A stretch of 64,000 bases of DNA from Bacteroides zhangwenhongii (GTDB taxonomy: Bacteria; Bacteroidota; Bacteroidia; Bacteroidales; Bacteroidaceae): assembly GCF_009193325.2 (NCBI RefSeq), contig NZ_CP059856.1, forward strand, positions 3,782,001 through 3,846,000. The letters are read 5' to 3'. The notes beneath the pieces are model-generated. The model saw only the letters and a program-made list of their open reading frames with translations, was not told the origin of the DNA and made no database searches. The translations under genes were made by a program, and so were the position numbers. Positions 36,653-42,862 of the stretch are shown one piece after another. Position 1 is the stretch's first letter. Every line of letters begins with the position of its first letter.

Positions 36653-36704
36653 GATAACAAGCGGATGAATCTCCCTAACGGTCGATTATCTGCCGGACAT
36701 TATT
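36653..36704 (+). repeat. cassette site S19
   Basis: Copy of S4 up to CA|TTAT; the next base differs because another cassette follows. Terminus 36649-36657 complements 36048-36056. Confidence 0.85.
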
Positions 36705-36721
36705 CTTCAAAAGAATTGGAT

Positions 36722-37147
36722 ATGAATAAAGGAAATACCATAGAAGATTTTTTTTGTAAGCAATTCATTAAGTCTGGTTATCAAGACCGTTTCTTTTTTG
36801 AACTGTCATCAAACAAAAAAAGAGTAAAAGCTATTAGTCGAATTTGTCATAATATGATGGATATTATAAATGAGAATAAGATTGTCGAGGTCTATAATTC
36901 TACGGATTTAATCCATTTGACAGATAGACTTCGTGAATTATCTAAAGAGAAAGAAGGATATTGCATCGGTTTTTTTGAGCTGGATCAAAAATGGGCAGAT
37001 ATATCAGAGGCTATAAATGCAGGAATACAGTCGAATTTTGGCTTTGCCATAATATTGTCTGATGGAATTGCTTGTATATGTGAAGAAACCGGTATAACCA
37101 ATAGAAGAGCTGTAATATTACACTCCATATCCAAATTGAAAGAATAA
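36722..37147 (+). CDS. cassette 20: unidentified protein
   Basis: A 141-residue cytosolic protein. Start ATG 36722; the upstream extension to 36665 is site sequence. It has an N-terminal helical part and 'LSKEKEGYCIGFFELDQKWADISEAINAGIQSNFGFAIILSDGIACICEE', a strand-helix-strand core. No family recognised. The TAA stop is part of the left box of site S20. Confidence 0.65.
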   Translation: MNKGNTIEDFFCKQFIKSGYQDRFFFELSSNKKRVKAISRICHNMMDIINENKIVEVYNSTDLIHLTDRLRELSKEKEGYCIGFFELDQKWADISEAINAGIQSNFGFAIILSDGIACICEETGITNRRAVILHSISKLKE

Positions 37148-37196
37148 CAAGCGGCTCAACCTCCCCTTAAAGGTCGGTTAGCTGCCAAACATTATC
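37143..37196 (+). repeat. cassette site S20
   Basis: Left box AATAACA (contains the stop of the preceding gene), inner stem GCGGCT-C-AACC with GGTT-AGCTGC, core CA|TTATC. Terminus AAGAATAA (37140-37147) complements the start TTATTCTT (36700-36707). Confidence 0.85.
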
Positions 37197-37226
37197 TGCC
37201 CAATAATATGAACTAAAAAAAGTGAT

Positions 37227-37916
37227 ATGGAAACTAAAGCGGAAGTCCTAAAATACATGTTTACAAGAATACAAGAGATGCTTCCTGTAAATGTGGTCAA
37301 AGCAAAAAAGAATAAAGACTACTTTACTTACATAGTGGAAAACGATTGTAGTATTGAGTTTTACTTTCAAACAACCCAAGGTGGATATGCCGGTAAAAAC
37401 ACTTTTTGTATGGGTGTATCAGCTAAAATAAAGAATCCATATTTATGTAGTCTTGTATTAGAACCATTAAATAAAAAAGACGCTGGTGGTAACATCATAG
37501 TTTGCTTTGATAATAATATTGATTGGTTTAAGCAGCATCTAATGGATATGGATTATTTTTTCGGGAATAAGAGTGACAAGACTCCTAACGTTGAGAGATT
37601 CTTAAACGATTTGAAAAAGGATTTTTTTCCGTATATCATACCTTTTGTCAAACAATATACAAAAATTATAGATTTTTACTCAAATTCGGGTCATATTCAA
37701 CATATATATGCAGATAAACAGTTTAGCTTAGGAGTAATCTGTTCTCTCTTGTGCAACCATGAAGAGTTCATTGAAGAAACTTTGGTTCCATTAGCCAAAG
37801 CAAGTGAAGGAGGTTGGATATTTAGAGAATTTTTTAAGTGCACAAACTACGTTACCGATATAGTTGAGCCGATTAAGAAATATGTCGCAGAGAATAATAT
37901 CCATTTTGAACAATGA
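37227..37916 (+). CDS. cassette 21: unidentified protein
   Basis: A 229-residue cytosolic protein: alpha/beta N-terminal half ('DCSIEFYFQTTQGGYAGKNTFCMGVSAKI') and a helical C-terminal half ('EEFIEETLVPLAKASEGGWIFREFFKCTNYVTDIVEPIKKYV'). The layout recalls cassette 8 (DUF4304-like) but sequence similarity is weak. Confidence 0.65.
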   Translation: METKAEVLKYMFTRIQEMLPVNVVKAKKNKDYFTYIVENDCSIEFYFQTTQGGYAGKNTFCMGVSAKIKNPYLCSLVLEPLNKKDAGGNIIVCFDNNIDWFKQHLMDMDYFFGNKSDKTPNVERFLNDLKKDFFPYIIPFVKQYTKIIDFYSNSGHIQHIYADKQFSLGVICSLLCNHEEFIEETLVPLAKASEGGWIFREFFKCTNYVTDIVEPIKKYVAENNIHFEQ

Positions 37917-37933
37917 GAAGAATAGAATGGGCA

Positions 37934-37987
37934 GATAAAAGCGGATTAATTGCTCTCGAAATGGTCGGTTATCCACCAAACATTATC
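37934..37987 (+). repeat. cassette site S21
   Basis: Left box GATAAAA (C to A against the consensus), inner stem GGAT-T-AA with TT-ATCC, core CA|TTATC. Terminus GGGCAGATAA (37929-37938) complements the start TTATCTGCCC (37192-37201). Confidence 0.8.
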
Positions 37988-38006
37988 CGTCAAAATAAAA
38001 AATAAA

Positions 38007-38420
38007 ATGGAACTTGAATTTAACAATAAATCAGAATCAATTACAGCTAAGGATATAGCTGATGTTGAGCGGAAAAACAAATTTATTTTCCCGCAGGAAA
38101 TCAAATCGTTCCTTCTTGCCAATAACGGAGGTCAACCAAATAAAACGATATACACTCAAAATAGTCAGGATTATGTGGTGGATTTCTTTCTGCCCATAAA
38201 GTCCACAGAATTTGAAGACTTGACGTATTCGGCGACAATAACTGATTTGAGTGATATAATCCCGAATACTGTAATACCATTTGCTATAGATCCATTCGGC
38301 AATTATTTCGTTTTTGACAAAGCTGAAGGTAAAATCTATTTCTTGGAAATGGAAGAAGTAGCTCTTTCCTTATTGGCGAGTGATTTTGAATCGTTTATTT
38401 CATCATTAAAAAAGGAATGA
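38007..38420 (+). CDS. cassette 22: SMI1/KNR4 (SUKH) immunity protein
   Basis: A 137-residue SUKH protein: 'ITAKDIADVERKNKFIFPQEIKSFLLANNGGQPNK' (about 11-45) and 'VIPFAIDPFGNYFVFDKAEGKIYFLEMEE' show the start helix, the N-G-G turn and the D-P-x-G-N-x-(F/I) strand of the family. Start ATG 38007; an upstream frame from 37950 lies in the site. Confidence 0.88.
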   Translation: MELEFNNKSESITAKDIADVERKNKFIFPQEIKSFLLANNGGQPNKTIYTQNSQDYVVDFFLPIKSTEFEDLTYSATITDLSDIIPNTVIPFAIDPFGNYFVFDKAEGKIYFLEMEEVALSLLASDFESFISSLKKE

Positions 38421-38424
38421 GACG

Positions 38425-38476
38425 GATAACAAGCGGATCAATCTCATTTAATGATGATTATCCACCAGACATTATC
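38425..38476 (+). repeat. cassette site S22
   Basis: Left box GATAACA, inner stem GGAT-C-AATC with GATT-ATCC, core CA|TTATC. Terminus GACGGATAA (38421-38429) complements the start TTATCCGTC (37983-37991). Confidence 0.85.
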
Positions 38477-38497
38477 AAATTCTAAAATAAAGCAGTT

Positions 38498-39013
38498 ATG
38501 AGTACAAAATATAACGAAGAAGCAGAAGATCTGATGTTTGAATTATTCGACGAAGATGATTTTACAAAAGTCATATCATTTGTGGATAAGTATGGATGTG
38601 ATTTTGTGGATAGAGATGGAAGAAATCTATTAATGAATTTCATTGTCGAAGGAAAGAGTACGTTTGCCATTGAACTAATAAAGCAATACAAAATGAATGG
38701 TTTGAATTTGGATTTGCAAGATGACTCTGGGTGGACGGCGTTGCATTTCGCTGCTCAAGAGAATAGCCCGGAAATTATAGAACTTCTTGCAGGGTCAAAG
38801 GCAAACTTAAATATCCAAGAAGAAAATGGTCGTACCCCGCTATTCATTGCCATTTTTGATAGAAATGACAAATCTGCGATTACATTATTGGAAAATGGTG
38901 CAGATATAACAGTGAATAATAATTCAGGTGTTTCTCCAATGTCATTTGTAACGAAAAAAGTAAAGAAATGGATAAATGAGAATTTGATAACAAACAGCAA
39001 ACCGACTGAATAA
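38498..39013 (+). CDS. cassette 23: ankyrin-repeat protein ending inside site S23
   Basis: A 171-residue protein with about four ankyrin repeats; clearest are 'DSGWTALHFAAQENSPEIIELLAGSKANLNIQEENGRTPLFIAIFDRNDKSAITLLENGADITVNNNSG'. Ankyrin proteins occur as immunity proteins in toxin loci. The last residues (TNSKPTE) and the stop are encoded by site S23. Confidence 0.88.
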   Translation: MSTKYNEEAEDLMFELFDEDDFTKVISFVDKYGCDFVDRDGRNLLMNFIVEGKSTFAIELIKQYKMNGLNLDLQDDSGWTALHFAAQENSPEIIELLAGSKANLNIQEENGRTPLFIAIFDRNDKSAITLLENGADITVNNNSGVSPMSFVTKKVKKWINENLITNSKPTE

Positions 39014-39036
39014 GTGGAACGCTGCCAAACATTATC
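38986..39036 (+). repeat. cassette site S23
   Basis: Left box GATAACA, inner pairs CAGC with GCTG, same type as S12 and S25, core CA|TTATC. Terminus AGAATTTGATAA (38979-38990) complements the start TTATCAAATTCT (38472-38483), 12 bases, the longest match. Confidence 0.85.
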
Positions 39037-39778
39037 GACCTGAAAAGAACAAGAAATGAAACCAAGAGATATATTTATTAAAGCCTGCAATGAGATAGCT
39101 ATTCCTTTTATCGCAATGGGATTTAAGCCGTCTAAAAATGGACAATGTTTGAAAAAGATTTCAAAAGACAAAAATTTGACTTTTGAAATATGGTTTCGTT
39201 CAAGTGTATATAATTCATCTTGTAATGTGGCTATATATCCACTGATTACGATTACCTGTAAAAACTTGAAAAAGTGGGTGCAAGAAGAGAATCTCAATGT
39301 CAATGATGATGGCTTAGTATATCATAATCATATTGGATACCTATCGCCAATAAATCAATATCAATCTTGGGATCTTGCCGGACTAAGCTATGCTCCATCA
39401 ATAAAAACAATAATTGATTTACTTGAAAAATATGCTTGTCCGATATTTGATTTATTTGAGAATAGACAAATGGCTATTGACTTCATTACGCAACATGGCT
39501 GTTGTTTCAATCAATACACGAAAGACTCTCTCCTTGCCCTGCCATATATGTTGAGATATGGTGAAAAGGAACAAGCCGAGAACTACTTCAATCATTACAT
39601 ACATTCAAGTAAATGTCGAAATAGATTTGTAAAAGCCTATTCTCAATTAGAAAAGAATGATGTAATTGATTGTGGATTAGATAATCGTTTCGTAATACTT
39701 GCATATAGTCAAAAACTAAAAATAAAATAGGTCGATAACAAACAGATGAAACTTTTAAGGTGGTTTATCCGCCGAACA
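39032..39778 (+). repeat. second copy of cassette 8
   Basis: 747 bases equal in length and apparently identical to 28516-29262; ends at CA|TTA on both sides, with different neighbours. Confidence 0.88.
39056..39730 (+). CDS. cassette 24: second copy of the cassette-8 protein
   Basis: A 224-residue product identical to that at 28540-29214. See cassette 8 for its features. Confidence 0.78.
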   Translation: MKPRDIFIKACNEIAIPFIAMGFKPSKNGQCLKKISKDKNLTFEIWFRSSVYNSSCNVAIYPLITITCKNLKKWVQEENLNVNDDGLVYHNHIGYLSPINQYQSWDLAGLSYAPSIKTIIDLLEKYACPIFDLFENRQMAIDFITQHGCCFNQYTKDSLLALPYMLRYGEKEQAENYFNHYIHSSKCRNRFVKAYSQLEKNDVIDCGLDNRFVILAYSQKLKIK

Positions 39779-39783
39779 TTAGC
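39734..39783 (+). repeat. cassette site S24
   Basis: Copy of S8 up to CA|TTAG; next base differs. Terminus 39729-39738 complements 39032-39041. Confidence 0.85.
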
Positions 39784-39802
39784 ATCATATAAAATTGAAA
39801 TT

Positions 39803-40156
39803 ATGAAAGAATTAGAATTAAGAAAACCATATCGTTTACAAGAAATTATCGAAATAGTTTCTAAAAATATAGCTAATAATGGCTTCACTGACTCTAACTA
39901 TTGCTTATACTCCAATGAGGGTACAGCCCAATTGAATCAATTATGCTATTTGGAACTATATCCTACGATAGATGATAATGATGAGGAAGTATATCCAGAT
40001 TTTGTAAGAGATAAGTCTTTGGATTTATTTTATTACGGGCAACAATTTGAAGATGTATTGATGTCCGTATTTGATCAAAAAGAAACTGCATCAATTAATG
40101 ACTATATTGATGCGTTGAACTATTATATGGAAAATGATACGTTTATGGATTTCTGA
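39803..40156 (+). CDS. cassette 25: small acidic protein, DUF7716-like
   Basis: A 117-residue acidic cytosolic protein (start ATG 39803, not the site-derived 39746). The C-terminal half 'YPDFVRDKSLDLFYYGQQFEDVLMSVFDQKETASINDYIDALNYYMENDTF' matches a widespread small family I recall as DUF7716, often seen among orphan immunity genes. The high share of Asp and Glu would suit an inhibitor of a nucleic-acid-binding toxin. Confidence 0.72.
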   Translation: MKELELRKPYRLQEIIEIVSKNIANNGFTDSNYCLYSNEGTAQLNQLCYLELYPTIDDNDEEVYPDFVRDKSLDLFYYGQQFEDVLMSVFDQKETASINDYIDALNYYMENDTFMDF

Positions 40157-40160
40157 TGAT

Positions 40161-40211
40161 GCTAACAAACAGCAAACCGACTGAATAAGCGGAACGCTGC
40201 CAAACATTATC
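40161..40211 (+). repeat. cassette site S25
   Basis: Left box GCTAACA, S12-type inner part, core CA|TTATC. Terminus ATGATGCTAA (40156-40165) complements the start TTAGCATCAT (39779-39788). Confidence 0.85.
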
Positions 40212-40234
40212 TATTTAATAATAAGCATAAAACT

Positions 40235-40718
40235 ATGATTTACTTCTATCTTAAGTTTATTGAGTTGCGGGCATGGGAATAAACGAGTGACGCAAAACGA
40301 CGGTATAAACTCCAATATCCCGGTTGCTGCCCGGATTACGATAGACAAACTGCCGGATGTATTGAGAAACGTGCAGGCAGGAAATACTGATTATGATTTT
40401 ATAGGTATTTGTTCCAATGGTGTGGACTGCATCTACTTTGTGCTGGAGAACGGAAAGTTTTACATAGATTTTGAAGCTATGGGTAAAGAGCAGCTTCCCT
40501 ACATAGATACCTTGAAACAGTTCGCAAAGGAACATAATTATCCTATTGTCGAAACAACCTATAACAATACTCCGGTCGATTACGAACATCTGAAATACGC
40601 TCCCGTCCTTAGCCTGAAAGTCAATGCTGACATAGACAGCATCGTAAAGGTCGGAAAACAGATTGAGCAGACCATTTTCAGGAACAACGAACGAACCGTT
40701 TACGAAATAGTGCCTTGA
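40235..40718 (+). pseudogene. cassette 26: lipoprotein-like gene with disrupted signal peptide
   Basis: The long frame (about 152 codons from 40260) reads upstream as TSILSLLSCGHGNKRV, a typical end of a lipoprotein signal with lipobox LLSC, but this frame meets a stop at 40236-40238. The only ATG at hand (40235) is in the neighbouring frame and ends after 15 codons. A single frameshift near 40240 would join them. So the gene is either broken or uses a TTG start (40260) and is no longer exported. The C-terminal part is intact and shows 'DYDFIGICSNGVDCIYFVLENGKFYIDFEAMGKEQLPYIDTLKQFA'. Confidence 0.65.
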
Positions 40719-40745
40719 TTTTGCCAATAAAGACATTAAGATTTA

Positions 40746-40794
40746 GATAACAAACAGCACTGCCGCTTAAAGCGAAACGCTGCCAAGCATTACC
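40746..40794 (+). repeat. cassette site S26
   Basis: Left box GATAACA, inner CGCT-taa-AGCG within CAGC/GCTG, core CA|TTACC. Terminus TAGATAA (40744-40750) complements the start TTATCTA (40207-40213), 7 bases, the shortest match. Last fully formed site. Confidence 0.8.
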
Positions 40795-40807
40795 GATAAG
40801 AAATAAA

Positions 40808-41143
40808 ATGAAAGATATAATTGAGTTATTACAAAAAGAACGAATAAAAACTGTTGATGCCCTGAAGCATGGCAATCAGCAGGAACTTTCCTATCTTCAA
40901 CAAATAGATAAGGCTTTAGGATGGTTGAAACGGATTGAAGAAAAAGGATTGGAAGATGTTGGATGTTATGACATACATAGTCTGCCGGATTTACCTCAAG
41001 AAAATTCCGGTCTATACTCCTTTTATCATATAATGATGGATTATGAAAGTCCCAACATTGAAGATTGGAAAGAATATAGACCAAACGGTCAGTCTTTGCC
41101 ATTAAGTTTTGATGATATTGTAATAACTCGAAAAAACAGATAG
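40808..41143 (+). CDS. cassette 27: unidentified small protein
   Basis: A 111-residue cytosolic protein with a helical, coiled-coil-like N-terminus ('IIELLQKERIKTVDALKHGNQQELSYLQQIDKALGWLKRIEEKG') and a C-terminal half without a clear fold ('DIHSLPDLPQENSGLYSFYHIMMDYESPN'). The stop overlaps the decayed site S27. Confidence 0.6.
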   Translation: MKDIIELLQKERIKTVDALKHGNQQELSYLQQIDKALGWLKRIEEKGLEDVGCYDIHSLPDLPQENSGLYSFYHIMMDYESPNIEDWKEYRPNGQSLPLSFDDIVITRKNR

Positions 41144-41176
41144 CAAACAGCACTACCGCTTAAAGCGGAACAATAA
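41139..41176 (+). repeat. decayed site S27
   Basis: GATAGCAAACAG (box changed from TAAC to TAGC) and the hairpin CCGCT-taa-AGCGG are present, but the right core CA|TTA is missing, so cassettes 27 and 28 are probably fused and no longer separable. Confidence 0.65.
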
Positions 41177-41188
41177 TAAAGGAAAGTA

Positions 41189-41842
41189 ATGAAGAAGTTA
41201 TTTGATGCGATAAATAAAGGAGATTTCGATACAGTTAAGCAAGTGATAGAAAAAAATCCTGTTCTTATCAATAGCATAGAAAAAGGATGGCGCAAAAGGG
41301 ATGAAGGTTTGTGCCCTTTACGCATAGCAATCAAGAATTGTCACTATGATATTGTCTGTTTCTTAATAGATGCGGGTGCGAATGTAAATGACTATACTCC
41401 CAAAGATGATATGTATATAAGTCACCAAGCTGTCTATACCGCTGTTACACATTGCATACCCAAATATGGGTTACAATGCGGTACATACGAAGATTCTTTA
41501 AAAATATTGAAGTATCTTATTGAACATCGGATGGACATCAACCTTACAGATAACAAGGGGGTTAATAGTTTCTTTCATGGAGTAAATCTCTCTCACTCAA
41601 TGATACATTCGACATCGGATATGTTTGAATCCGATCTGCCTGATACTCTAATTTGGAATCCGGAATTTGATGTAAATATAGCTTATCAAAGATTCAAAGA
41701 AGTATTCACACTCCTTTTGGAGCATGGTGCCAATACTGATATCCCTGATTATTGGAAAGAGCAGTCTGCATCTTGGGAGGGGTTTAATGCAAAAATCAAA
41801 TGGGCTAAGAATTTATTAAATCTATGCAATAGAGAAAAGTAG
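41189..41842 (+). CDS. cassette 28: ankyrin-repeat protein
   Basis: A 217-residue protein with ankyrin repeats: 'LFDAINKGDFDTVKQVIEKNPVLINSIEK', 'CPLRIAIKNCHYDIVCFLIDAGANVNDYTPK', 'LKILKYLIEHRMDINLTDNKGVNSFFHG' and 'FKEVFTLLLEHGANTDIPDYW'. No signal peptide. Likely an immunity-type binding protein. Confidence 0.88.
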   Translation: MKKLFDAINKGDFDTVKQVIEKNPVLINSIEKGWRKRDEGLCPLRIAIKNCHYDIVCFLIDAGANVNDYTPKDDMYISHQAVYTAVTHCIPKYGLQCGTYEDSLKILKYLIEHRMDINLTDNKGVNSFFHGVNLSHSMIHSTSDMFESDLPDTLIWNPEFDVNIAYQRFKEVFTLLLEHGANTDIPDYWKEQSASWEGFNAKIKWAKNLLNLCNREK

Positions 41843-41843
41843 G

Positions 41844-41954
41844 ATGTACGATATGATTGGATATGAAAATGAAGATGATTATCACATTCATCTTGATGGG
41901 CTTTATGATATAAATGAGGAAAACAAGGTATTTACAATAAATAAAAGTAAATAG
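41844..41954 (+). CDS. 36-residue frame behind the ankyrin gene
   Basis: MYDMIGYENEDDYHIHLDGLY-like frame of 36 residues starting one base after the ankyrin stop. It looks like the C-terminal piece of a small immunity protein and may be debris rather than a gene. Confidence 0.3.
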   Translation: MYDMIGYENEDDYHIHLDGLYDINEENKVFTINKSK

Positions 41955-41964
41955 TAGGCGGTTT

Positions 41965-42008
41965 AATAGCAAACTGGCTGAATAAGCGGAGCACTATCAA
42001 ACATTACC
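41965..42008 (+). repeat. degenerate site S28, end of the array
   Basis: TAATAGCAAACTGGCTGAATAAGCGG resembles the S12 type with TAGC for TAAC; the core CA|TTACC is present at 42002-42008. No further site follows on the right. Confidence 0.6.
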
Positions 42009-42025
42009 CATGCAATATATTTAGA

Positions 42026-42862
42026 ATGAAGAAACGGGAATATAAGGAGCAAGAACGACAACGGCATTATTATTTCTTCGACTATCTGTTCTGGTTGGGA
42101 GAAATGGCACAATGGCATTATAAGGGTGAGCCAAGACGCCCCGACGGGGAGTCCATGCTGATGCTTTGCATCATGATATTTATCTATGAGCCGATATTCC
42201 TTACAACCGCTCATTTTCTTTACGGTTCCCCGGCATTTGGGTGGTTTACAGTCGCCATGATAGTTGGAATCGTCGTAGTCCATCACTGTGTTTCGCGCGG
42301 CTGGATATACCCGTTTTCACGAAGGCAAGCGGTCATGCAGCACTATGAAGGACGCAGGTTCAGCCCCTTCAGATGTTACTTCTTCCTGTTCTCCCTCGTC
42401 TTTCTGATTATTGCCGAAATTAACCTGTTGCCAAGCACACTGATGCGGATAGACGGGCGCAAGGCGGAGCCGGTGGAGAACACACGGACGGAAGTTCCAC
42501 AAAGGTGGAGGGATTACCTTGCGCTGCATATCACGGTAGGAGCCCGTCAGGAAGTACCCAGCGAAGCCTTGCTATATCTGATCAATCAGGACGGTCGCAC
42601 CTCCCGCTACGGGCAACCGGTCTATGTCATGCAGGTAAGGGCAACAGAGGGAGATATGGGCGGAGAGTTTCGTGCAGGGTTGCTGAACCACGCCACCTTT
42701 GAGGAAATCCAAGACGGCAGACGGAAGTTTGTCGAATGCACATGGGTCAAGGGATATACGCCGGACAGCATAAGGGTACTGCTGACCGGGTGGTACGAAG
42801 TGAATAACGCCGGACTTTGTCCGGTGGACTCTCTGGAATGGACAGAAGATACGGAATTTTGA
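42026..42862 (+). CDS. membrane protein, FDYLFWLGE family, with C-terminal soluble domain
   Basis: A 278-residue protein. Residues 1-135 match the two small membrane proteins at 44568 and 44951: the N-terminal 'YFFDYLFWLGEMAQW', then 'DGESMLMLCIMIF', then 'AVMQHYEGRRFS' between membrane helices (about three or four). The C-terminal 140 residues ('RWRDYLALHITVGARQEVPSEALLYLINQDG...') form a soluble domain the others lack. Function unknown. It lies right after the last cassette site; GC content is higher than in the cassettes. Confidence 0.7.
   Translation: MKKREYKEQERQRHYYFFDYLFWLGEMAQWHYKGEPRRPDGESMLMLCIMIFIYEPIFLTTAHFLYGSPAFGWFTVAMIVGIVVVHHCVSRGWIYPFSRRQAVMQHYEGRRFSPFRCYFFLFSLVFLIIAEINLLPSTLMRIDGRKAEPVENTRTEVPQRWRDYLALHITVGARQEVPSEALLYLINQDGRTSRYGQPVYVMQVRATEGDMGGEFRAGLLNHATFEEIQDGRRKFVECTWVKGYTPDSIRVLLTGWYEVNNAGLCPVDSLEWTEDTEF

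Larger units (their letters stand above)
35357..36699 (+). repeat. second copy of the cassette 3-4 block
   Basis: 1343 bases equal in length and, as far as I can read, identical to 24691-26033. Both ends coincide with CA|TTA. Neighbours differ: cassette 2 and 5 for the first copy, cassette 17 and 20 for the second. Confidence 0.88.
22892..42003 (+). mobile_element. integron-like cassette array (rAID-type immunity gene island), about 28 cassettes
   Basis: All genes lie on the plus strand, one (rarely two) per unit of 0.4-1.2 kb, AT-rich compared with the ICE backbone. Units are separated by sites S1-S28 of about 50 bases: a box ending TAACA, an inner imperfect hairpin, and the core CA|TTA. 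Unit boundaries at CA|TTA are: 22892, 23723, 24691, 25382, 26034, 26865, 28036, 28516, 29263, 30346, 30982, 31590, 32112, 32581, 33059, 33731, 34713, 35357, 36048, 36700, 37192, 37983, 38472, 39032, 39779, 40207, 40790, with a decayed end near 42003. Each unit starts with TTA plus 4-9 bases that are the reverse complement of its own end. Recombinase-associated acquired interbacterial defence clusters of Bacteroidales are the closest known class. Confidence 0.9.

Noticed and set aside
22921..41842. Toxin genes paired with the immunity-type cassettes
   Set aside because: I looked for Rhs, LXG, HNH or deaminase-type toxin domains among the cassettes and saw none; the only HNH is in the group II intron protein.
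22861..42008. Regularly spaced repeats, considered as a CRISPR array
   Set aside because: Spacing is 0.4-1.2 kb and filled by genes; repeats are variable hairpins and no cas gene is present.
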